From Clostridiales bacterium (lineage in GTDB: Bacteria; Bacillota; Clostridia; Saccharofermentanales; Saccharofermentanaceae), in assembly GCA_017515465.1 (NCBI GenBank), contig JAFWFV010000006.1:1-59871 (forward strand): 59,871 bases of DNA. Reading direction: 5' to 3'. Both the position numbers and the translations under genes were made by a program. Below, in pieces: positions 45,565 through 53,784 of this stretch (positions within the stretch are counted from its first letter, which is position 1; each line of letters opens with the position of its first letter). The notes beneath the pieces were generated by a model that worked only from the letters and a program-made list of their open reading frames with translations, was not told the DNA's origin and did no database searches.

Positions 45565-46383
45565 TTACATTGCTGCGAAGAATGTTCCGATGTTTTCCTG
45601 TGCCAGGATCTGTTCCAGTATCTGGGGAGCTGATCCATGGGCTATTACGCCGTTTATGCCATGCTCCATGACCTTCTTCATTGCGGTGACCTTGGTCGCC
45701 ATTCCGCCTGTGCCCAGCTTGGATCCGGGGGCGCCTGCCGCCTCCACCATCTCCTCGGTGATCTTTTCAACATAAGGGATCCTGTGTGCCTCGGGGTTGG
45801 TGTGGGGATCGTCATCATATAATCCGTCTATGTCGGAAAGGATTATGAGCAGATCGGCATTAGCCATGCATGCGACGTCGGCGGATAATGTATCATTATC
45901 CCCGAATGTACCGTTGTGAAGGATCTCTGCAGTAGATACGGAGTCATTCTCGTTGATTACGGGGATGATCCTCTTCTCTATCAGGGCCTCTATGGTATTG
46001 GTGATATTAGACTTGGTGAGCTTGTCCAGGATGTCGTCCTTGGTGAGGAGTATCTGTCCGCAGATGTAGGAATACTCCGCAAAGCTCCTGGTATATGCGT
46101 TCATGAGTTCGCACTGTCCTACAGCAGCTATGGCCTGCTTGTCACGGACTTCGGTGGGACGTTCCTTGAGGTTCATGAATCCCACACCCACTCCGATGGC
46201 ACCGGATGTGACGAGCAGGACTTCCTTGCCCTGGTTCATAAGGTCAGCAATAGCACGGCACAGCTTGTCGATGTTGCCATGATTCATCTTGCCGTTCTCG
46301 TATGTGATCGTAGATGTTCCAACCTTGATCACTATCCTCTTTGCAAAGTTCACTGCCATACGTGAACCGGAATTATCAGCCAT
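45565..46383 (-). CDS. proB: glutamate 5-kinase
   Basis: First enzyme of proline synthesis: phosphorylates L-glutamate at the gamma carboxyl. It is 272 residues. Amino-acid-kinase motifs are clear: IVIKVGTSTIT, VTSGAIGVG, NENDSVST, FGDNDTLSADVA, LSDIDGLYDDDP and LGTGGMATKV. The C-terminal PUA domain found in the E. coli enzyme is absent, as in many Firmicutes. The start at 46383 has GGGGG upstream. proA is not in the window. The gene begins 13 nt after the pot operon terminator. Confidence 0.95.
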   Translation of the reverse strand: MADNSGSRMAVNFAKRIVIKVGTSTITYENGKMNHGNIDKLCRAIADLMNQGKEVLLVTSGAIGVGVGFMNLKERPTEVRDKQAIAAVGQCELMNAYTRSFAEYSYICGQILLTKDDILDKLTKSNITNTIEALIEKRIIPVINENDSVSTAEILHNGTFGDNDTLSADVACMANADLLIILSDIDGLYDDDPHTNPEAHRIPYVEKITEEMVEAAGAPGSKLGTGGMATKVTAMKKVMEHGINGVIAHGSAPQILEQILAQENIGTFFAAM

Positions 46384-46395
46384 ATAGTCCCCCAT

Positions 46396-46433
46396 AAAAA
46401 AAGTCAACCAAGTAAGAATTATACTTGGTTGAC
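46396..46433 (-). terminator. terminator of the pot operon
   Basis: A perfect 12-bp stem (GTCAACCAAGTA/TACTTGGTTGAC, 7-nt loop) followed on minus by T7. Confidence 0.9.
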
Positions 46434-46445
46434 CATAAATTGCAA
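46418..46445 (-). promoter_or_regulatory. candidate proB promoter embedded in the pot terminator
   Basis: An exact TATAAT (minus, 46418-46423) lies across the loop and 5' arm edge of the terminator hairpin, with TTGCAA (46440-46445) 16 bp upstream. The predicted start point falls inside the hairpin. Confidence 0.5.
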
Positions 46446-46456
46446 GTTATGCCTGA

Positions 46457-47569
46457 TCAGGCACTGGCCTTGACCGTATTCCAGATCTCAGTATATCTCT
46501 CCTCGATGAGTTCGGATGTGTAGTAAACCTCCAGAGTTGAGAATACTTCCTCAGTGGGATAGTAGTAGATGTTGCCTGAAACCTCGGGATCGAGCATGTC
46601 CTTGGCTGCGGTGTTAGGTGTTGAATAACCAACGTACTCGCAGTTCTCGAAAGCGATCTGGGGATCGTACATGAAATTGATGAAGTCCATGGCACCGTCG
46701 TAGTTCTGGCAGTTGGTGGGAACGCACATCATGTCCACACTCCAGTTGGAACCCTCAGGCAGAACGAACTGCAGGTCGATGTCGTCGTTGCCGCCCAGTT
46801 CCTCGATCCTGTCGAGCATGACGATGTGGTCACCTGACCAAGCGATGGAGGCGGAAAGCTCGCCGGAAGCCATCTTGTCCTTGAGGTTGTCAACGCCGTA
46901 TGCAGGGCTGACATTTGCCTTCTGTGAGATGAGAAGCTGGAGAGCTTCCTCGAGCTGGGAATCGTCCATGGAATTGATGGAATAACCCAGATAGTTCAGA
47001 GCTGTTCCGATAGACTCTCTCATGGAATCGTACATTCCGATCTTGCCGTTGTTGGCCTCATCAAAGAGGACGCTCCAGATCTCCTCGGGATCAGTTGTTC
47101 CCTCGGGAATGGTGATCTTGTTGGCATCATAAACGAGTCCTACGGTGCAGTAGAGGTAAGGAACGGCATATTCGAGGACCTTGTCAGATACTGCCTTGTC
47201 CTCTGCGTACTGAACCTCCCTGAACATGGGATCCATGTACTGTGTTACGGAAGGGAGCTTGCTACAGTCGATGGGCTGGATCCTCTCCTCCTGGATCAGT
47301 CTGCATACCATGTACTCAGACGGGATGATGACATCGTATGTATTAGACAGATTGGGATACATGGTCTCGTTCGTCTCAAATGTCCTGTATACGACGTTGT
47401 ACTGAGGGAAAGCTTCCTGGAACTTGTCGATGGTATCCTCGGCAATATACTCACCCCAGTTGTATACGATGAGCTGCTGACGGTTGTCGCATGCTGTCAC
47501 GGAAAACATCGCCGAAGCGAGCATTCCGAGCGCCATCACAGATGATGTGATCTTCTTAAAATTCTTCAT
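46457..47569 (-). CDS. potD: spermidine/putrescine ABC transporter substrate-binding lipoprotein
   Basis: Polyamine-binding protein of 370 residues. The lipoprotein signal ends SVTAC (Cys about 27). The mature part starts LIVYNWGEYIAEDTIDKF, typical of PotD/PotF, with DVIIPSEYMV, the WSVLFDE region, and the ligand-pocket stretch IAWSGDHIVM. AGGAGG precedes the ATG. It is the last gene of the XRE-potABCD operon, 17 nt after potC, and is followed by a strong terminator. Confidence 0.95.
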   Translation of the reverse strand: MKNFKKITSSVMALGMLASAMFSVTACDNRQQLIVYNWGEYIAEDTIDKFQEAFPQYNVVYRTFETNETMYPNLSNTYDVIIPSEYMVCRLIQEERIQPIDCSKLPSVTQYMDPMFREVQYAEDKAVSDKVLEYAVPYLYCTVGLVYDANKITIPEGTTDPEEIWSVLFDEANNGKIGMYDSMRESIGTALNYLGYSINSMDDSQLEEALQLLISQKANVSPAYGVDNLKDKMASGELSASIAWSGDHIVMLDRIEELGGNDDIDLQFVLPEGSNWSVDMMCVPTNCQNYDGAMDFINFMYDPQIAFENCEYVGYSTPNTAAKDMLDPEVSGNIYYYPTEEVFSTLEVYYTSELIEERYTEIWNTVKASA

Positions 47570-47586
47570 ATAACATTCCTCCTGTG

Positions 47587-48384
47587 TTATGTTTTCTTCT
47601 TCATTTTCTTGAGGCTCGACAGGTTCGAGAGGACCATGAGCGTGAGCACTACTACGAACATGATGGTGGTAAGCGCGTTCATCTTCGGATTGACGCCGAG
47701 CTTGGCCATTGAATATATGGTCATGGGCAGTGTCTGGATGGAACTGTCCACGTTGAAGTTACTGATCAGATAGTCATCCACGGACAGTGTGAACGTAAGC
47801 ATTATGGAAGAGAGTATTCCGGGCATTATCTCAGGTATTATGACCAGCCTGAATGTCTGTGCCCTGGTGGCTCCCAGATCCATCGCCGCCTCTATAAGGG
47901 ATCTGTCCATCTGCTTTACCTTTGGGCTGATAGACAGTATGGCAAAGGGAACGCATAGTGCAATGTGAGCGAGTATCAGTGTGATCTCGCTCTTCTGGAC
48001 ACCCAGGAATGCGAACAGGAGCATGAAAGATATACCTGTAACCAGATCCGGCATGATGTTGGGAACGTAGGTAAGTCCCATTACTATACCCTGCATCCTC
48101 TTGGTAAGGTATGTGATGCCGATGCTCGCGAACACTCCGAATATGGTGGATGTAACTGATGCGATAGCCGCCACCTTGACTGTCGTCAGCAGTGAGTCGA
48201 GTATGGTCCTGCCGTCAGATCCGGAAAAGAGATTCCTGTAGTTATTCAGTGAGAAACCGCCCCAGATGAATGACTTGGGTATCGAGTTGAAAGAATAGAA
48301 TATCAGCACTGCGATGGGCAGGTAGATGAAGATGACTACCAGTGCAATGTAGAAATTGGGAATGAGCTTTTTTACGAATCTCAT
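47587..48384 (-). CDS. potC: spermidine/putrescine ABC transporter permease
   Basis: A 265-residue permease with six TM helices and the EAA loop AAMDLGATRAQTFRLVIIP. The N-terminus YIALVVIFIYLPIAVLIFYSFN is characteristic of PotC. It overlaps the potB stop by 4 bp and precedes potD. Confidence 0.95.
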   Translation of the reverse strand: MRFVKKLIPNFYIALVVIFIYLPIAVLIFYSFNSIPKSFIWGGFSLNNYRNLFSGSDGRTILDSLLTTVKVAAIASVTSTIFGVFASIGITYLTKRMQGIVMGLTYVPNIMPDLVTGISFMLLFAFLGVQKSEITLILAHIALCVPFAILSISPKVKQMDRSLIEAAMDLGATRAQTFRLVIIPEIMPGILSSIMLTFTLSVDDYLISNFNVDSSIQTLPMTIYSMAKLGVNPKMNALTTIMFVVVLTLMVLSNLSSLKKMKKKT

Positions 48385-49820
48385 AGCGTCATCATACCTC
48401 CTCCCTCTGCTTCTTTATCTGAATTCCTTAGGATACCCATCGTTATCAGGACGAATATCAGGAGCAGCAGCGACAGCACGTTGCCCGCCTGATTCAGCGT
48501 GGAACTCTCATTTAATACAAAGGACTGTATCGTATTTCCCACCGTCGTCTTGGAGCCCTCGGTTATGATATCCGGGATCATGTAGAAGGTCAGTGAGGGC
48601 ATGAATACCATCTGTATGCCGGAGATGACACCGGGCAGGGACAGCGGCAGCGTAACCTTAAGGAACGTCATGGCCTTTCCTGCGCCCAGATCGTAGGATG
48701 CCTCCAGCAGTGACGGCTCGATCTTTATCAGGACTGAATAGATCGGCAGGATCATGTAGGGCAGGAAGTCATTTGTCATGACCAGCTTTGTGATTATGTC
48801 TGCCAGTATCTCGTTCTTAAGGAAAAGGACCGGCTCATTGATCAGGTTCATGTTAGCCAGGATCGTATTGAGAACACCTGTCTCGCTGAAGAATGCTCTC
48901 CATGCATACGTCCTGAGCATTGTATTCATCCACATGGGAAGTACAAAGAGCAGGAGCAGCCTGCTGCCTGACTGATGCAGGCTCCTGGCTCTCCTGGCGA
49001 GGATGTACGCCAGGGGATATGCAACGACGAGACATCCGATGGTGGTCCATACTGCATAATCGAGACTCCTGAGGAATACGGAAAAATATTCCTGCAGCAC
49101 CAGGCTCTGCCCGTAGAATGTGGCGGTTACGGTCTTGTTCTCAAAGAGGACTTCAAAGCCTGCCGTCGTGAACTCGTAACCTGCGCCCGTAGACTTGAAG
49201 AAAGCACGGAAGAGTATGAGCAGGAGCGGCAGGACCGTGAATACCACGATCCAGAGAATGTATGGATAAGCGAAGAGCTTGTAGTTCATCTTGAGGCCCA
49301 GCGCCCCGTACAGACTCGCGATGATCCCGATTATCAGGACCAGTACCAGGGCATTGCCCATGAACGTCTGGGCAGCGTAGAGCCTGTCGTGTGTCATTTC
49401 ATTTGCCTTGAGCATCTCATCCGTAATGAAACGGGATGCCGTGATTATGTGGATGACGAGCCTGACGATGAACAGTGCCATCGTAATGAGGCAGCCGATC
49501 CTCTTCTTGTTCCTGTTATCCACGAAGAGCTGATAGCTGAGTGACAGTGTAACCGCAGCAACGGCTATTACGATCGTTGATACGAATACTATTACACCGA
49601 ACTGCAGGAAATCCAGTTCCACCTGCTGACCGCTCATGAGAGTTGCGGATATGTGAGGAGCAGTAAGCATGGTCAGCAGCGAATAGACGCGCTGATGCTT
49701 ATACTGGACTACCACATCAAACATCGGGATGAAGATGGCGGCAAAAGAGAATATGGATGCCAAACACATAATGATGGCATGTACAGGCATCAGGCTTATT
49801 TTCTTACCGATGTCCTTCAT
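48381..49820 (-). CDS. potB: spermidine/putrescine ABC transporter permease with N-terminal extension
   Basis: A 479-residue permease. The PotB core starts only at about residue 185 (YPYILWIVVFTVLPLLLILF) and has the EAA loop ASYDLGAGKAMTFLKVTLP. The first 180 residues form an added membrane domain with four hydrophobic helices, so the protein is about 190 residues longer than usual PotB. It begins 1 nt after the potA stop codon, with AAGGAA upstream. Confidence 0.9.
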   Translation of the reverse strand: MKDIGKKISLMPVHAIIMCLASIFSFAAIFIPMFDVVVQYKHQRVYSLLTMLTAPHISATLMSGQQVELDFLQFGVIVFVSTIVIAVAAVTLSLSYQLFVDNRNKKRIGCLITMALFIVRLVIHIITASRFITDEMLKANEMTHDRLYAAQTFMGNALVLVLIIGIIASLYGALGLKMNYKLFAYPYILWIVVFTVLPLLLILFRAFFKSTGAGYEFTTAGFEVLFENKTVTATFYGQSLVLQEYFSVFLRSLDYAVWTTIGCLVVAYPLAYILARRARSLHQSGSRLLLLFVLPMWMNTMLRTYAWRAFFSETGVLNTILANMNLINEPVLFLKNEILADIITKLVMTNDFLPYMILPIYSVLIKIEPSLLEASYDLGAGKAMTFLKVTLPLSLPGVISGIQMVFMPSLTFYMIPDIITEGSKTTVGNTIQSFVLNESSTLNQAGNVLSLLLLIFVLITMGILRNSDKEAEGGGMMTL

Positions 49821-50987
49821 TTATTCCTTCTCCTCCTCTTCACGCTCCTTGACAGGATCGCCTGTCAGGGCTCCGTAGCAGTAATAATTCTGTGAATCAG
49901 TCGTTCTTCTCATGATCTGGATGTCATCGGGATCGAAGGTAAGTCCGACCCTCTGTCCGACCTTTACGGGATCAACGTCATGTATCATCCACTCAACGCC
50001 ATTGTCGCCGATTACCGTGATCTCGTAGTGAACGCCCTTGAAAACAATGCCGGTAACTGTTCCGTTGATGTGCTTGTCGCTTTCTTCCTTGACGTAGATG
50101 TCCTCTGGCCTGATAACAACATCGACCATGTTGCCGGCGCCCTCCTTCATCTCCTTGAAAAGGGGATCAACACATTCGAAAGTCCTTCCTCCGAATGTTA
50201 CTTCGTAATCCTTTGCCATGGTTCCGGGGATGATGTTTGATTCACCGATAAAGTCTGCAACGTAAGCATTCTTGGGTTCGTTGTAGATGTCTATGGGTGT
50301 TCCGATCTGCTGGATCTCACCGCTCTTCATGACGATTATCGTATCGCTCATGGTGAGGGCTTCCTCCTGGTCATGAGTTACATATACGAATGTGATGCCA
50401 AGGTCTCTTTGCATCTGCTTGAGCTCGATCTGCATCTCCTTGCGCATCTTGAGGTCAAGGGCTCCGAGTGGCTCGTCGAGGAGCAGGATCTTGGGCCTGT
50501 TTACGATAGCCCTGGCGATGGCAACTCTCTGCATCTGACCGCCTGAGATCTGGTCCACATATCTCTCGCCGAATCCTGCCAGACCGACCTTCTGAAGGGC
50601 GACATTCACGCGCTCTTCGATCTCTTTCTTGTCTATCTTCTTGATCTTGAGGCCGAAAGCAACATTATCGAATACATTCAGATGGGGAAACAGGGCATAC
50701 CTCTGGAATACCGTGTTGAGCTCCCTCTTGTGAGCGGGCACGGTAAGAAGGTTATTGCCTTCGAAGTTCACAATGCCTGAATCAGCCGTCTCAAAGCCTG
50801 CGATTATCCTGAGGGTCGTGGATTTGCCGCATCCGGAGGGTCCCAGGAGGGTGATAAACTCATTCTTTCTGATATAGAAAGTAATGTTCTTCAATACCTG
50901 CTGATCGTCATAGCTCTTGCACAGGTCTTTGATCTCGATGATGTGTTCCCCGGGATGATGTGACTCGAGTATCTGCTGATATGCCAT
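49821..50987 (-). CDS. potA: spermidine/putrescine ABC transporter ATPase
   Basis: A 388-residue ATPase: ABC domain with Walker A GPSGCGKS, signature ISGGQMQR, Walker [13 protein letters not shown] and the H-loop VTHDQEEA, then a TOBE domain (about 300-370; [20 protein letters not shown]). The C-terminal tail is acidic. GGAGG lies before the ATG. Second gene of the operon, after the XRE-cupin regulator. Confidence 0.96.
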   Translation of the reverse strand: MAYQQILESHHPGEHIIEIKDLCKSYDDQQVLKNITFYIRKNEFITLLGPSGCGKSTTLRIIAGFETADSGIVNFEGNNLLTVPAHKRELNTVFQRYALFPHLNVFDNVAFGLKIKKIDKKEIEERVNVALQKVGLAGFGERYVDQISGGQMQRVAIARAIVNRPKILLLDEPLGALDLKMRKEMQIELKQMQRDLGITFVYVTHDQEEALTMSDTIIVMKSGEIQQIGTPIDIYNEPKNAYVADFIGESNIIPGTMAKDYEVTFGGRTFECVDPLFKEMKEGAGNMVDVVIRPEDIYVKEESDKHINGTVTGIVFKGVHYEITVIGDNGVEWMIHDVDPVKVGQRVGLTFDPDDIQIMRRTTDSQNYYCYGALTGDPVKEREEEEKE

Positions 50988-51005
50988 TTATATTCCCTCC
51001 TGTTA

Positions 51006-51545
51006 TCAGAAACTCGGCGGAGACGATATCCATATCGCCCTGGCCGTTTTCTTGCCGTTATTTGCCAGATAATGAGGCTTGTCGGGCTTGATGTAGAAGC
51101 TCTCGCCTTTCTTTGCCTGATACTTGTTGTTTCCTATTACTATCGTTACCGTTCCATCGAGAACGTATCCTATCTCCTCACCCTCATGAGGATTATCGGG
51201 ATATGTCTTGCCTTCAGGCTCGATGGTGATCAGGATAGGCTCCATCTCATTCTTCTGCGCGTTGGAGATAAGCCAGCATGTCTCGTTCTTCAGATCCTCG
51301 TCGATCTTGACCGCGTAATCCTCATCCTTGAATACGACCTGCTCCTCCTGTTCCTCACTGAAGAACTCCGCAAGGTTGGTTCCCAAAGCATCAAGGATGT
51401 ATGTGAGCGTGGTAATAGAAGGAGACGTCATGTCATTCTCCAGCTGGGAAATGAAACCCTTGGACAGTTCACATCTGTCCCCCAGTTCCTCCTGGGTGAG
51501 ATTGTTCTGCTGTCTCAGAAACTTTATCTTCTTGCCGATCTCCAC
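51006..51545 (-). CDS. XRE-cupin transcriptional regulator of the pot operon
   Basis: A 179-residue regulator: XRE helix-turn-helix at about 4-60 (QNNLTQEELGDRC, KGFISQLENDMTSPS) and a C-terminal cupin at about 105-175 (PHEGEEIGYVLDGTV, KPHYLANNG). This is the PuuR-like layout usually seen at the head of potABCD operons, where the cupin is thought to sense polyamines. The start is a GTG with GGAG 7 nt upstream. Two near-identical 17-bp sites flank its promoter start point. Confidence 0.93.
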   Translation of the reverse strand: MEIGKKIKFLRQQNNLTQEELGDRCELSKGFISQLENDMTSPSITTLTYILDALGTNLAEFFSEEQEEQVVFKDEDYAVKIDEDLKNETCWLISNAQKNEMEPILITIEPEGKTYPDNPHEGEEIGYVLDGTVTIVIGNNKYQAKKGESFYIKPDKPHYLANNGKKTARAIWISSPPSF

Positions 51546-51558
51546 TGCTTAACTCCAA

Positions 51559-51575
51559 GTTTAGTATTTGTAAAC
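51559..51575 (-). promoter_or_regulatory. operator half of the XRE-pot promoter (downstream copy)
   Basis: GTTTA-N7-TAAAC dyad lying in the transcribed leader, 14 of 17 bases identical to the copy at 51619. The copies start exactly 60 bp apart. Confidence 0.6.
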
Positions 51576-51594
51576 TGTTTTACGTGCGTTGATT

Positions 51595-51623
51595 ATTATA
51601 TATGGTATTAAACTTCTTGTAAA
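51595..51623 (-). promoter_or_regulatory. sigma-A promoter of the XRE-potABCD operon
   Basis: On minus, TTTACA (51618-51623) and exact TATAAT (51595-51600) with a 17-bp spacer; start near 51588. Confidence 0.82.
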
Positions 51624-51635
51624 GTATTTCTAAAC
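51619..51635 (-). promoter_or_regulatory. operator half of the XRE-pot promoter (-35 copy)
   Basis: A 17-bp sequence related to the copy at 51559, overlapping the -35 hexamer, so binding there would block RNA polymerase. Confidence 0.6.
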
Positions 51636-51680
51636 TTCTTTTTCACGAAAATGAGCCATCCCGGCTGCACATCAACATTT

Positions 51681-51731
51681 TGCGACTTTTTGTCGCATAT
51701 ACTTGACATTATGTAAACCAGGTGATATTAT
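51681..51731 (+). promoter_or_regulatory. promoter of the DUF2178-like gene with upstream palindrome
   Basis: TTGACA (51703-51708) and TATTAT (51726-51731) with a 17-bp spacer. A perfect palindrome TGCGAC-N5-GTCGCA (51681-51697) lies just upstream of the -35 box and could be a regulator site. Confidence 0.75.
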
Positions 51732-51757
51732 GACCTCACGATAAGGAGGATAGAACC

Positions 51758-52759
51758 ATGAGAAGCAAGACAACACTGATCACCACATTGATCACGATAG
51801 TATTCGCAGTTACAGTGATCGTCGGCATCGGCGTCATAACGGCAAAGAGGAATGTTGCGCCCCGCCTCAGATACACAACATATGCAACCGTAAAGGACGG
51901 CCGGATCATAGAAGATGAGAATGACAACCGGCCCATCGCCTTCAACCCGATAGGAGAAAAGTGCCTGATAGACATCATCGTCACCGGTCCTGACGAGCTG
52001 ATCTCGGACATCGAAGTCTGCACAGATACGGCATCTTCCCAGCCACTTCTCAGTTTTGACTGCAGCCGCATCGTAATGACATCGCAGGAACTTGATGTAA
52101 ACAACAGGTCGATACTGGTACTCACCAGCGTAAGGCTCAACGAAGAAATGGACGTCAAGGACGGCGATTACGAGGTTACCTATGAGGTAGTCCTTCACGC
52201 GATGAACACATCTTCTATCGGCAATGGCCTTGTCCTGATAGTAACTCTTTGCATCGTTGCATTTGTCGTGTTCCTCGGGATCACGCTCAACCGCAATGCA
52301 GTAAGCAACAAGGAATATGATGAGAGACAGCTGCGCATGCGCGGTATCGCAGCACTGAACGCAATGGTCACTGCAGCCTGCATCCTTATGGGATTCGGAA
52401 TGGTCGACATCATAGTGGACAACTTCCCGTTTTCCGTATATCAGGTAACAATGGTAACAGCTATGGTATCGGTTACTGTATTTGCCATCATCGCAGACGT
52501 CAATGATGCTTATTTCGGAATAAAGAACAAGAGAAAGATCTTTATCATCCTTACAGCCATCATCGCCGCAACACAGCTCTTCAGCGGTCTCGTCAATGGA
52601 GTCCTGTCGACCCGCGAGGATATCTTCTCGAATATGAGCGTTGTGTCTTTTGTAACCGGTATATGCTTCCTCTCCATCTGCATCGAGATGATCATCAAGG
52701 GTATCGTTGAGAAGAGGGAAGCTCTTAAGGAGGCAGAAGATGAAGAATCTGAGACTTAA
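51758..52759 (+). CDS. multi-TM membrane protein, DUF2178-like C-terminus
   Basis: A 333-residue protein. One N-terminal TM (about 8-30) precedes an extracytoplasmic domain of about 125 residues. Then come five hydrophobic helices (about 155-320), with NKEYDERQLRMRGIAALNA after the first. The latter part resembles DUF2178, commonly encoded beside a short XRE regulator, as here. AAGGAGG precedes the ATG. The 3' end overlaps the XRE gene by 20 bp. Function is unknown. Confidence 0.75.
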   Translation: MRSKTTLITTLITIVFAVTVIVGIGVITAKRNVAPRLRYTTYATVKDGRIIEDENDNRPIAFNPIGEKCLIDIIVTGPDELISDIEVCTDTASSQPLLSFDCSRIVMTSQELDVNNRSILVLTSVRLNEEMDVKDGDYEVTYEVVLHAMNTSSIGNGLVLIVTLCIVAFVVFLGITLNRNAVSNKEYDERQLRMRGIAALNAMVTAACILMGFGMVDIIVDNFPFSVYQVTMVTAMVSVTVFAIIADVNDAYFGIKNKRKIFIILTAIIAATQLFSGLVNGVLSTREDIFSNMSVVSFVTGICFLSICIEMIIKGIVEKREALKEAEDEESET

Positions 52760-52937
52760 GTCCGCCCGCGCGGCATTGGATCTCTCTCAGCAGGACTTAG
52801 CCGACAAGGTCGGAGTATCGCGCCAGACGATCAATGCCATAGAGAAAGGCGACTATAATCCGACAGTCAATCTGTGCATCGCCATATGCAAGGTTCTCGG
52901 GAAGTCACTCGACGAGCTGTTCTGGCCTGAGGAATAA
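52740..52937 (+). CDS. short XRE-family regulator
   Basis: A 65-residue single-domain helix-turn-helix protein (LDLSQQDLADKVGVSRQTI, NAIEKGDYNPTVNLCIAICK, DELFWPEE), of the type that regulates DUF2178-like membrane protein operons. The ATG at 52740 has GGAGG 6 nt upstream inside the membrane protein gene; translation is probably coupled. Confidence 0.9.
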   Translation: MKNLRLKSARAALDLSQQDLADKVGVSRQTINAIEKGDYNPTVNLCIAICKVLGKSLDELFWPEE

Positions 52938-52941
52938 GGAA

Positions 52942-53055
52942 TAGAATGAGGGGCTGGATCTTGGCTGGGACTCTGATTATCACTCTGTTTTTTCCTGAAG
53001 ATCAGAGCAAAAATCAGAGTAAGGACCGATAGCCCAGCCTGTAATCTTCATTCTA
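52942..53055. other. 114-nt nested imperfect hairpin
   Basis: Four colinear helices: TAGAATGA/TCATTCTA (52942-52949 with 53048-53055), GGCTGGG/CCCAGCC (52963-52969 with 53033-53039), ACTCTGATT/AATCAGAGT (52970-52978 with 53012-53020) and CTCTG/CAGAG (52983-52987 with 53003-53007). The second and third stack directly on the 5' side. It may be a structured RNA, a terminator-like element or a MITE-like sequence. Confidence 0.7.
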
Positions 53056-53114
53056 CTGACAGTAGGTACACATCATATACAGACACCGTTATCATTACGG
53101 CGGAGGTGATAGAA

Positions 53115-53699
53115 ATGGATCAATATATCACAGGTGCGGTAATCAAAGAACTCCGCACAAAGAACAGGATGACACAGGCCGAACTGGCAGATAGATTAAG
53201 TGTCTCCGACAAGGCCATATCGAAATGGGAGACAGGTAAAGGATATCCTGATATCTCACTGCTGGAACCCATTGCCGCGGTTTTCGGGATATCCGTTACT
53301 GAACTGCTGTCAGGAAATGCTGTAAGCAACAGCAACGTATCAGCTAACATGCTCCGCACCAAGATCTATGTCTGCCCGGTGTGCGGAAATGTTATCTTCA
53401 GTGCAGGAGAAGCAGCCATAAGCTGTCACGGGATCAGTCTTCTCCCTTCTGAAGCGGAGCAGCCGGATGATCATCATCAGATCTCCGTTGAGCGCATCGA
53501 GGATGAGTATTACGTGCAGATCGATCATGATATGACAAAATCCCACTATATCTCATTCATCGCAGGGATCTCATATGACAGGGTTGAACTTGTTAAGCTC
53601 TATCCCGAGGGACCTGCAGAATGCAGGATCAGGATGAGAGGCTTGAAGAAGATCTGTTATTACTGCAATAAGGAAGGGCTGTATTATAAAGATCTGTAA
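53115..53699 (+). CDS. XRE regulator fused to a desulfoferrodoxin-like domain
   Basis: A 194-residue protein. Residues 8-66 form an XRE helix-turn-helix (MTQAELADRLSVSDKAISK). Residues 85-106 resemble a desulforedoxin knuckle (C87, C90, C104, then H105 where a second Cys is usual). Residues 118-194 resemble the superoxide reductase fold: H120/H121, H138 and H144 (DHDMTKSHYI), and C184 in YYCNKEGLY, where the usual final His (CNxHG) is E187. It could be a redox- or superoxide-responsive regulator. The ATG at 53115 has GGAGG 8 nt upstream; an in-frame GTG at 53106 overlaps this site. Confidence 0.75.
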   Translation: MDQYITGAVIKELRTKNRMTQAELADRLSVSDKAISKWETGKGYPDISLLEPIAAVFGISVTELLSGNAVSNSNVSANMLRTKIYVCPVCGNVIFSAGEAAISCHGISLLPSEAEQPDDHHQISVERIEDEYYVQIDHDMTKSHYISFIAGISYDRVELVKLYPEGPAECRIRMRGLKKICYYCNKEGLYYKDL

Positions 53700-53731
53700 G
53701 ATGGTCTTATCCCCAAGATCAAGCAACAAAA

Positions 53732-53757
53732 AGAGGGCTGTCATCAGACAGCCCTCT
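53732..53757. terminator. terminator of the str operon (and of the XRE fusion gene)
   Basis: A perfect 11-bp stem (AGAGGGCTGTC/GACAGCCCTCT, loop of 4). On minus it is followed by TTTTTG, after tuf. Confidence 0.88.
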
Positions 53758-53784
53758 GTAATTGTTTATCTTATAATCCGAAGA

